Below, piece after piece: positions 45,401 through 57,400 of a stretch of 64,000 nt of DNA. Source of the stretch: Dasypus novemcinctus (lineage: Eukaryota; Chordata; Mammalia; Cingulata; Dasypodidae); contig NC_080673.1 of assembly GCF_030445035.2 (NCBI RefSeq), positions 183,315,216 through 183,379,215 on the forward strand. The letters run 5' to 3'. The notes under the pieces are model-generated. The model ran no database searches. It was not told the DNA's origin and worked only from the letters and a program-made list of their open reading frames with translations. Position numbers and translations under genes: made by a program. How positions within the stretch are numbered: the first letter of the stretch is position 1; every line of letters begins with the position of its first letter.

Positions 45401-48400
45401 CTGTAGGACTCTGCTCACTGAAAGCATTCAAGTGAAGCTAGATGAGGTTTGTCATGAATTTAGTGGATAGGATATTACATTGGGAAGTCAGCCTAGGGTA
45501 CCTCTATGCTTCTTTCCAACTTTAAAATTCCATAAATATATGTAACCTATTAGAGACTAAGACACAAAAACAGATTTGACTTCAAAACCACCTTAAAATA
45601 GTACCTGAAATAGTTTTCTTTTCAATGATTTACATTCATTTTTCCCTTATGTACTCCTGTGTACTCAATAAATTGTTGTTTTATTAAATTCAACAAAGAT
45701 GTTCTGAACATTTATGAGTATCATAAGAAAAAAATGTACTTCCCAAGAGAATCTTACAAAGGTTTTCAAATGTTGGAAATAATATTTTAGAAAGATTTCT
45801 AGTACATGGAATATTTCATGTAATATAATAGCAGATGGAAGAGAGGGGGGAAAAAAAAAGAACAATTTCTTTACGGTTACCCAAGGAGTCAGAGAATGTA
45901 TGTGTCAGGAAGGTGGCTGATTGCTTGATTTTGCATAACCTAATTGAGATTATTATTATTTTTAAATGCGGGTTTGTTGTGCTAATTAACCATAAACATA
46001 TGGTATGTAAAATGCATGCTGCTAGGGTAAATTAATGTACCTCTAACATGCATCCATATTTCATAGCTTCATCCACACAAATAAACCTCCTATGGAAGTG
46101 CTGTAAAGCAAACACAATTTTGCAAATTGCATATCACTGGTAGTTGAGCTGATACACCATTTTCTTGTCATTATCCCTGACATTTCACTCACAATGATGA
46201 TGAGAGGCATTTTCAAATAGAAAATTTCTCCCATGGAACTGATTAATGTGATGAAGTACTGTATAGAAATGAGGCAAAGCACAAAATCTCTGCAATTCCT
46301 AACTTTTAATTTTATCTATACGCAAATTTCTTTGGTAGCATCAGACTGAAACTACTTATATGGTGATGAAGACATTCAAGTCAACAAACATTTATTATGC
46401 ACCTAATGTGTTCCACACATCATGCCACAAAACAGAGATTAAATAAGACAGACTACTTCCATTTTGTAACTCAATAAGGATTGTGTTACATTTAATATTT
46501 AATTTCCATATACTCTAAAGGTCCCAAGTATACTCTTTAATGTCATCAACCAATTTCCACCACACCAATTAGTTCTTAGAGTCCTATTCCCCACATCCCA
46601 AGTAACTTCTTATTTAAAATTACTATATATACACATAAATAATTACTATAGAAATTATTCTATATAAAATTGCCCTTTTCACTTCAAACCCATTGAATGT
46701 TTCATGTATATTATAAATTGAGTTTTAAGAATTTAAGTTGTTATCTTGTAATTTGCAACAATTTCTCAGACATACCTACTAAAATATCTTCACTTCCTAA
46801 TGTGAAACTAGCCCTGAAAGACAGAGAGCTTCCTATATAAGCTGATTTTTTTAAAAAAAGAAATAGCTAAAATAAAAGCAATAGCTCTACTGTTAACAAT
46901 TCAAGCAAGTGTCCCATATTAAGTAGAAATAAGAAATCAGAGACTGTTCAATACAGAAGATATATGACATTATCTAGTTCAGATATGGTTATGAATGACA
47001 CACTCCCTGCCCCTGGCCCCGTGCAGACATCACTAATTAGTCATGTTACTCTTTGCCACTGAGACTGGTATTCTCAAAAAATTCTCCAGAAAGTCACTCT
47101 CAATTTATCAGGCTTAGCACTAAAAGTGAAACTTATCTGCCATCCCTGCTCTGGTTCAATCACTATATTTTATCCGTAAGACAACAGAGATCTGGAAAGA
47201 TAAAGTGACTTCCCCACAAGATTAAATAGCCTCCAAAAGGCAGGACAAGGACTCACACTTCTTCTGACTTTAAATCAGAATTTCTTTTCATTATCACATC
47301 CTTCCTCCCTAATCTACCCTTAATAAAACTCTTGGCTTTCTAAGTCTTTGATGGGTATTTTGTTCTGTATTCATTAACCGCTTTATCACTGAAATGTCTA
47401 CATAATTTATATTTTATGAAGATTTGCAGCATTTCCTTCCTCCTCTTACCTGAAAAGTATTTGAAATAAAAGACTTCGTGAATTTGTTTTTATACTGCAT
47501 TGTGGTTTGGGGACTTATTATCATCTTAGACAATGTCAGAAGAAGGCCTAATCAAGGACTATGGGAAAAGATCAGTGAAAGAGGAAACTTTCAAATTTTT
47601 TATTTGTCCCTCTCAATCAGAATCAGAGTGAGTATCATCAATCTAAAATCCTCAAAATCTGAGGAATGAACAAAGAAGGGGGAATGCAACTGTGGATAAA
47701 GTAGACATTATTATTCTAGCAATGGAAGATCTTGTAAAATTGATGTAAAGGCAGTGGTCACCAGAGGTTCTGAGGGGAGGGAGAGGGAAGAATTGGTGTA
47801 ACATGGGGCATTTTGGGACACTCGAATTGTTCTGAGTGATACTACAGTGACGGATACAGGCCATTGTACATTTTGTCAGAGCCTATAAAAAATGTGCAGT
47901 GCAAAGTGTAAATTATAATGTAAACTAGTGTCCATGGTTAGTGGCAATGCTTCAATACGTGTTCATTAATTGTAACAAATGTGCCACACTAATGAAAGAT
48001 GTTGTTAATGGGTTGAGGTGGGGGTGTATGGGAATCCCCCTATATTTTTGATGTATAGTTTATGGAATCTAAAGCTTCTTTAAAAATAAAATAAAAATAA
48101 AATTTTAAAAAATGATTTGATGAATAAGGGGGGGGGAAGTATCACAAATAAGGTTAAAGGAAGAAAAGGAAGAAAATATAAGGCTCAGAAAGGGTTAATA
48201 ATAATAATTCCAGAGAATTTTTTTTGAAATTTTTAAAAATAGAAGATAAAGACTCTTTGGAGACCAAGCCCCAACAGAAGCTTTGAACACCCAGCAAGAA
48301 CTAGCAGAAACACAGTTGAAGGATGGCAGTAACAGGGCAAGTTTGAGTATACTACTGAAGTGAAGTTGGTATCAAAGCAAACAAGACTGTTACAGATTTA

Positions 48401-51400
48401 GAATATTAAATTTAAGCCCCATTCTGTAACTACAAAGAAAATATCAGAGAATATGTAAGCTCATAGAGGCAGAAATTAGAGTACAGGTTACTTGAGAAGG
48501 GGGGCAGGGGGAAGGGGAGTTAATGTCTAATAGGTTTAGAGTTTCTGTTTGGAGAGATGGAAAAGTTTTAGTAATAGAAGTAGTAAAGTTACTGCAACAT
48601 TGTGAATGTGATTAATCCCACTGAATGGTATGTGTAGGAGTGTTGAGATGGGAAAGTTTATGTTAAAAATAAAGAAAGAAAGAAACTGAAGATCAATGAT
48701 AGTTAAATTAAATACATGATACTGGATGGGGTCTAGTAAAGGAGGACAAAAGGCTCGAAGGGACATTATTGGGACAGAGGAAATATTTGGAATACAGAAT
48801 ACAGGCTTTATATCAAAGCAAAATTTCTTGAACTTGGTAACTACACTTATGTCATGGTTACAGTGAATATCCTTGTTCTTAGGAAATAAATGATAGCATT
48901 AAGTGTTCAAGGAGCATGATGTATGCAACCCACACTCAAATTTCAGAAACTGAATTAATACACAAGTGGACTTGGCTCAACTGATAGAGTGTCCGCCTAC
49001 CATATGGAGGGTCCAGGGATCAATATCCAAGGCCTCTTGACCCATGTGGCGAGCTGGCCCACATGCAGTGTTGCCTCGTGCAAGGAGTGCCATGCCACAC
49101 AGGTACACCCCTGCATAGGGATGCTCCACATGCAAGGAGTGCGCCCTCCAAGGAGAGACACCCCACGTGAAAAAAGCACAGCCCACCAAGGACTGGCGCC
49201 ACACACACAGAGAGCTGATACAACAAAAAGAGACGCAGTTTCCTGTTACCACATGACAATGCAAGAGGACCAGAAGAACACACAGTGAATGGACAGAGAG
49301 AAGACAACATGGGAGAAGGGGAGAGAAGTAAATTTTTAAATCTTAAAAAAAAAAAAAAGAAACTGAATTAATAGAGAGATGGATTGAAGGGAGGAAGGGA
49401 GGGAGGGAGAGAAGGAAGGAGGGAGGTAGGATGGAAGGGAAGGAGGGAGGGCAAACATAGCAAAATGTTAAAATTACTGCATCTGGTTAGTAGAGGAGTT
49501 GGAAGTATGTTGTAGTTCACTGTATGGGGTTTATATTATTTTTGTAACTATCTAGTAAGTTTAAAGTATTTCAAAATGAAGTAAAAAAAAGAAATAGGAA
49601 AATCATCAAAAGGGAGGTATAATGTTTCAAATGGGGTGAAATTAGTTTCTCCAACATTAGCAGATCATGGGCAAGACTGTTTTTACCTTTAGTAAGAATC
49701 ATGAAAGACATGTATTTCTTTTGATTTATAGATTTTACCTCATTTTTCTTTTCAAAGGTTGACTTTCTCTTTATTGAAATGACAGCTTTTCACCCTGTCA
49801 GATACATATGACCTAATGGGAACATTTTTTCACCACTACACTGCATTGTATAATTATTTTCAATAAGCTTAGAACTTGGAACTGTTTATCAGAAATAAAA
49901 CTCCAACATTTCCAAAAAGGTCTTTCTCAGTAACACAGGCTGCCTAAACAAATAGTTACTTCACATTAACCTTTTTCATCCATTTTATTCTGCATCTACC
50001 TTCTTTCGCTTTGGCACCATTTTAAACTTCTGCCCAGAATGAAAACTCTTCTTCTCTGAATGTTGAAATGTTGATGCAGTAATTCTCTGAGGGACCTTGT
50101 CTTATGCGGTTTAAATGTCTCAGATATTGTACAAAGAAAGGATCTGAGGAAGAGTTTTACCCCCACCTTGAAACTATCTGAATGGTAATAAATAATGCTG
50201 TTAGCAACATCCTCTACTCCCCACTTGCTATAGATTAGGAACTGAGCTAGGCCTTTTCATAAACTATCTCATATAATACTCAAAATCTTATAAGGTAGAT
50301 ATTATTACTATGCTCATTTAGCAGATAAGGTCTTCAGAGATGTTACCTAGAAAGTGATAGAACCAAGACTGTAACACAGATCCTTTTCTTTTTTTTCTTT
50401 CTTGAGGTACTGGGACTGGGGATTGAACCAGGACTTTGTATATGGGAAGCCAGAGCTCAACCACATCACCACATCATCACATCGGCTCTCCTGAGTTGGT
50501 TTTTTTCGTTTGTTTGCTCTGTTATTTGTTTTTGTTTTTAGGAGGCACCAGAGACAAACTTGGGACAGCTCATGTGGGAAGCAGGTGCTCAACTGCTTGA
50601 GCCACATCCGCTCCCCCCAGATCCTTTTGATGTCAGAGTTCATGCTCTTTTCATACACTTATAGGGCTCCAACTATACGCCAGACATTGTACTAGACAAT
50701 AATTTACTGTCAAAGGCAGTAAGTACTGCTGGAAACTAAAACCAGTTTACTTAGTTAATATCTTTAGGATATGTCAGCTATCTCTGCTTTGCAAATGTCA
50801 ATACCAGAAACATTCCTTAGACAAAGAACAGAAAACTAGGTACCCTAAAAAGGAGAGTAAACCAGCTTTGAAAGGAATTAAGATACAGATTTTGCCTGAA
50901 GCAGAGCTCAAGAAGTCCAGGCTAGTTGTACCACACACTTTTGGAAAGGAACCTGTAAAATGTGTCAATAGCCATAAAAATGCCCATTAAATTTGACACA
51001 GTAATCTCAGCTTTCGAAATCTATTTTAAGGAATTTATCTAAAATATGGGAAAATTATATGTATAAAAAGATGTTTATGGCAGTGTTATTTATAAAACCT
51101 TAAAGATGGAAGCAAACTATAAGTTCAAAAAGGGAATGATAATATGGTCTGCTTATGAAATATTAGTTACTAAAAGCATGAAGATTAGATAGTTACATTC
51201 GAAAATGTACATTTATATAAGACAAAATTTAAAAAGCAGAATTCAAAATTGTCTAGTTGCTGTTTACGATGGAATCAGAGGTAGGGTTTGTCCCCTCATT
51301 TCTGATAAAATCATTTCTTTCAGAAAACCAAAACAATTTTCATAATGGCAGTTGCCTTCAAGATTAGAAATACTGGAAACAGGTATTCTCTTGGAAAAAC

Positions 51401-54400
51401 TAGTGAAGACACTTGGAGTTCTAGGTTAAAAACCTTTCATCAGAGGCTGGCTCTTATTCAGGACACTGAGATGGAAGAATGTCATTTGAGACAGAGGAAG
51501 CAGTAACCACTTGGTTACCATGTGAAAAGATAGTGACAATGGGTTAACATCAAAGCCCCAGGGAATGAATATAGGAAAACCGACATTAAAGCAGGAGAAC
51601 CTGAGTGGCAGGATGGAGCTGCCACAGATGGGAATGGCACCTATTCCCTTCTAAGGCATGGGGAAAATAACCATTAGCAGGAATGTGAAGATCTACTCAC
51701 TTCAGTAAATAGCATTCTGAATCAGCATACTTACAATCAGACCTCAGCATCTCTGCCTTCTCTGATACCCCAAGACCTTGTAAGATCTTGTACACACCCC
51801 TCTTTAGGGTTCCTGACATCTTCTGAGTGGTAAAATAAAGCATACAGTGCATTCTATCAACTAGAAAAAAAAATGATTTACTTCTTTACAACCTCTGAAC
51901 AGAGAAAACTGATTCCTGGGGTGCTAAGAAATTTTCTGATGATTATAAAAGATTAGACAGTTGGTCTTAATAAAACCTATCTCCCTTCAGAATCACCTGG
52001 GAAGCATGGAAAAATACTTTTTCCAGGGGTTTTACCCCCCAATTTTGATTCAATAGGTTTATTTTGGTACCCAAGAATCTATACTTTTAACAAGCACCCT
52101 GGATATCGTGGCATTCAGGAACTACTGGCCTAAGCTATACATGGTATAATTTTAGTGTTCAATATAGCATATAACATTTTAGCTTACAAAAAATGATGGA
52201 ACAGGTTTATTAGAATATTATTTAAGCAGAATAGCCATCCCCGCTGCCCAACCATACCAGATGACATAATATTTTTACTCTACCTGGTAATCCAGCATGC
52301 AGAAGCTTGGAAAAAACTGACAAATTCGGGATTCAAAAAAATAGGGGAAAATCCAGAAAATGGGTAGTTCTTTGTGACTGTCATCTAATGGATCACAAAA
52401 AAGGAGAAAAAAAATCAGAAACCAGTATTAAAGAAAAAATTAGGCAGCTATAACTGAAAAACTTCTGCTATCAGAAGTGCATTTGTCCAATAAACTTAAA
52501 GTGCAATTGTCCAATAAACTTAAAACTCATAAAAAAAAAATAGAGAATGCTCGCTAGAGTGCCATTTACAACTTGACCTTTCCCAAAGATCAACAGGAAT
52601 GTTTTTTATATCTAAACACAGGTACGAAGAGTATATAAAAGCTATGTATATCTCTCTCTCACTATAGTCTAGGAAACGACAAAGACACTAACAAAAAAAG
52701 AAAATGAAAAATAGAAGAAAAAAGAAAAAGAATAAAAAGAAAAACAAACAAACAAACAAAAATACATTTGTACCACTTTGAAGCCCTTGAAGGTATCTGT
52801 GATACAGTGGAAGGAAGCCTGGACCAGGGAGCAGAAGGCCCTAGGTCTGAATCTTAGCTCTGCCACACCTCACTATTTCAGTTTACAGGAGCAAATCAAT
52901 CTTCTGAATTGTGAAAGATTCTTAAAAACAATATTCTCTAAATAAACTTTTGTGAGACACAGAGAATGGTACTATCATCTACAGAGCACCTAGTTTAGGC
53001 CAAGCACTATGCTAGGTTTCTATATATTGTTTCCTTACAATTACCCAGATTTGATATTAATAACCCCTTTTTACAGATGGGGGAATGAAGCTGCACTACA
53101 CTAATTAAGTAGCAGATTCAAGTCACGCAGTTAATAAATGGCAGAGCCAGATTTCAAGCTCACAAAGCTCTTTATTGCTTCCCAAATAACACTGATTTTA
53201 TCTACTCCGGTAAGTGGATAAGAACTATAAATAAAAGAAATACCTAAGGATATGAATCATATTTTAGACTCTGTTTGCATTCTGTCCTCAAAGCACACAT
53301 GTAGCACAATTAATGGAGAAGCCTGATAACACAATTTCTGACATCTTTTCACAATTCCTGACTATCAATTTGCAAATTAGCAATTATATCTAAAAAGTGA
53401 TTGCATTGACTAGATAATTATGTAAAATACTTTGAAGTCCTAAACACTTCAAATGGAATAATAAGGCGGGTCATGAAGCCACCTTCAGGTGACCCCTTCA
53501 GGATCAGGTATCTATTTGTCACTGATAACACTATTAGGCTACTGTAGTCTGCTCTTCACACCTAAATCTTGGCAAAGTTTAGAGTTCTTAGCCGGAGATT
53601 AGGTGCCTTCTTTGCGCCTTGGGACAGGGAAGGTAAGGTCCATGAGGGCAGAGATTTGTGTCCAATATATTCACTAGTCTATTCCCGAACCTAAACTTGA
53701 CCCGTAGTAGACACTAGGTAAATATTTATTGAAAGAAGGACAATTCATTGCCTTTCTTCATAGTGTCCTCTATCCCCACCAAAAACAAATATTTTCATTC
53801 AAGCCATTTTAAGAAGACATAATGAGGATAATACAAAGTGTATCATGATAATGAAGATTGTCACATGATCAAATAAGTCTGTTAAAAAAAGAACTCAAGA
53901 GATGTATACTTAGCAGTGCTCTGATCCACTGGACTCTGCTAATATTTGACAGCAAATAGATATATGTTTATTTTGTAGTAAGTAATCAATTATACACCTT
54001 GGCTTTGACCTTCTTTCCACATAGCAATTAACTTCTTGAATGTAGCAGCCAGAGGTTCAACCAAGCCACCAAAAGGAGGATCTGTCACCATAATGGCTCC
54101 TTCACCTTTATCTTCCCGTAAAAATGCTCTGCATATGTCAAGGGCAGCCTGGAACAGATAAAAACTCATTTTCAAAATTTCGAATAGAGGGAAGCACTTC
54201 ATCCTATTTAGAAGAGAACACATTAGATTCAGGGACACTCTCAGTACTGAAAACTTTACCCATCCAGCCACCCCAGAGCCCCTCAGCAACATATTGAAGA
54301 GCAGCCTCTCATGCCACTCCTGAAAGATTTTATTTTTGGGTTCCTTGACAAGCAGGTTTTTTAAATTGCAAATTCGAACACCGTCACTATCAGAGGACTA

Positions 54401-57400
54401 CACATGCCAAATGGTTAAATTAAAAAACTAAATTTAGTAACCTAAAAGAGTGATACATTGCCCATAAAGACTATCTAAAACATTCAATTCAATTCAACAA
54501 ACAGAACCAAGGACTGTGCTAAACACTAGGAACACAAAGATCAATAAGGCACATTTTTTCCCTATCTGGTTTGTCCACTACCATGAGTTCAGTTTAATAA
54601 CAGACACAAAGTATATCTGTGTTTTATCAGTTAAATGTTCATGTCTTGGAGAATCAGAAAATTGACAAGATATATTTGAACATGCACAGTAAGTAAATAA
54701 ACTGAAGGTCACAAACTACAAAGCTTATCCAGGCCATGAAACCATTCTATTAACACATTTTACCAATAAGCTGATAAAAGTATTTTATAGTAATTGAGAC
54801 ATTAACATTAACCAACATCTAGGGTATTTACCATTTTTTTGCTTTGGAAGAAGTTGGAGCTAAAAGTCTAACAGTATCTCTGATCTACTGACTTTGTAGT
54901 AGTTTTCAGGTACTCATCTATAAAGGTAAATGAACATTTACAGTATACAAAATAGCACAAGATTTTAAAGTTTAATGGCACTTTAAACTTTAATAAACCT
55001 ATGTGTTTTTTACAATAAAAAAATATATTGTTCTACTAAGTCAATTTAGAAGATACAACTGAAGAGAGGAAAAACTATAACATCCTATTTCTTTTTCCCT
55101 AAGAGAGTCTTTATTAACTCCCTATAGGAACTCCTACAGCAGAGAATGTGTGTAAGGAGGTTAATCATATAAGTGCTGCCAGGTAATTCCTTAACCTACC
55201 TACATGAACAAGGACTTAAAGCAAAGATGATGATATTGAAAAACATTCAAATTCATTAAAAGTTAAAAGTGGAAAAAAGAAAATAAACAAGTAAACAATG
55301 CCTAAACTTCTAACCAAACTTTAAAAACAGCAAAGAATATTTTCCCAAGTATGATGTCATAGTATAATATCCCCTCATGAGCTGCGGGAGGTCATAATGT
55401 TGGCCACCTATGGGATACAGATGCCTGCTTTTGCCACCAAGGTCAACACTTCCTTGACTCTTTCCTTTATCTCAGTTACCATGAAAAAAGTTCTTGGTAC
55501 TTTAAATAGTTATTCTCTATATATATTTTAACCCCTTTATGCTTAAAGCACATGAAAAAAACTGCATAACTGGTAAAGGCATATGCCTTAACTGTGAAAA
55601 GCTTGAAATATGTATAGAAGATGGCTATTTTAAAACTATGTTATTTGCTATGAGAAAATCCTGTGCTAAGAACTCCCACTTTTTAATGTAATGGGCTGTA
55701 AAGTATTTATGTGGAATGGCAGAGTCTTATATCTTCTAAAGCATCCTGGAATCTAATGGTATCTAGTACACTTAAATACCTAGTGATTGATTAGAAGACA
55801 GAAAATCTCTACTGAAAAACTTATTACAGGGAGTAGGGAGAAAAAGGACATACAGTAAAACGATTAAAATACTAGTTTTCTGTGTAACAGTCTCTATAGT
55901 TGCAATGCTTGTTAAAAGTTGCTTCTAAAATATAGAGGAAGGAAAGCCTGAGCTGAATGACTGCTTTTTTCTAGGAAAGGTAAAAATCAGTCTTAGAAGC
56001 TTATTCTATTAATAAGTCATTCAATTAACTTATTCTATAAACTTATAAAGTTATTCCATAAACTTTCTATAATAAGTTACATAGATTTCCTAGAAAAATA
56101 TACATGCTACCTTTTTGGAACATATAAAATTGCCAGCCAACTGTTTCGAATTGAAATACAATTTCACCCTTCTTATGTCTTTATTGTTCAAAATAAAAAG
56201 TAAAATGATGGTATGGTTTTAAAAAAAATTTCACTAGTTCACTAAGCAGCATTTGGTAGTAAAACAAATTTGGTTTGCTATGATAGTACTAGCTCTGGCT
56301 CACCCCGGACCCTAAGGCCCCACACTTCCAATTGACCCTACTGGTAACTTGACATCAATACCCACCAGCCCCACAAACTCAACATTTCCAAACTTAACTT
56401 CCAAAATTCCCTTCCCCCTGTTTTAGGAAGAAAATATGAATCCAGGCTGTAGCAGCAAGTCATCTTTGGCTTCTCCTCCAGTATACCTGAATACCACATC
56501 TTGTTTGTTCCTGTGAAATGCCTACAGAATACATTTTTTTCCTCTTTTTCCCACTGCCACTGTCCTAGATGAGTGCTCCCTCATCATCTCTTCTCAGGTA
56601 GCTTCAACTCCCAGTTCTCTTTCACTCTCATCTAATCAGTTCTCAAATCCCAGTGATCATCAACCACACACACCCTTTGGGAAACAGTGAAACATGTCTA
56701 ATTTTTACTTTTGTTTATTTTGATACTTGGTTCTAATGTTTATCACAGCTGAAAAACATAAATTCCAATGTTAGAATGATTCAAATGGAAAGACTTCATC
56801 AGTGGTTATACTTTTAAAATCAGGACAATCATTTTTCAATCCCAACCAGTGATTTAGAGCCTGTTTTCATTTCCAGATTGTTTAGTTTTTAGTCTTACTA
56901 ATCATGATTTCATTGTCTCATTAGCTAATATCTCAAAGCACAATATATATTTACAGCATGGGTCACAATAAAAAAGACAACATGGGGAGCACATATAGCT
57001 TAAGTGGTTGAGTGCCTGCTTCCCACGTATAAGGTCTGGGATTCAATTCCCCAGCACCTCCTAAAAAAAGAAAAAAGAAAAAAGAAAAGATGATATATAT
57101 CCATATATCCATGTGTATGTTTTAAATAGTGTCCTTAGTAATTTCAAAATATTTTTGGCCAAGTTCCCATCAGGTGTGATTAGTTGGTTGGTTAGTTTTT
57201 ATTTTGTAATAGGCCTAAAAATGCACTCCAAAATAGGAGAAATACCAGCTCTGCTATGTTGCTCATTTATAGTGACATTATTAGCATCATATTGAAAAAA
57301 CCTTTTTTAAAGTCACCTGTGTGTTTTTTAAGGATTAGTTTAATATAAACATAAATTTCTTAACTGGGACACAAAATTTATCAGGGACGCAGATACCAAA

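Larger units (their letters stand above)
48140..49600 (+). repeat. Old LINE-like sequence, split by a SINE
   Basis: Resembles an old L1-type 3' region (GTGAATATCCTTGTTCTTAG; GCATGATGTATGCAACCC; later GCAAAATGTTAAAATTACTG). It is split by the SINE at 48961-49357. Confidence 0.4.

Noticed and set aside
5059-57090. tRNA-like sequences (GTAGCTCAGTGG heads and GGTTCAA boxes)
   Set aside because: They are SINE heads: diverged, without foldable anticodon arms, and followed by A-rich tails.
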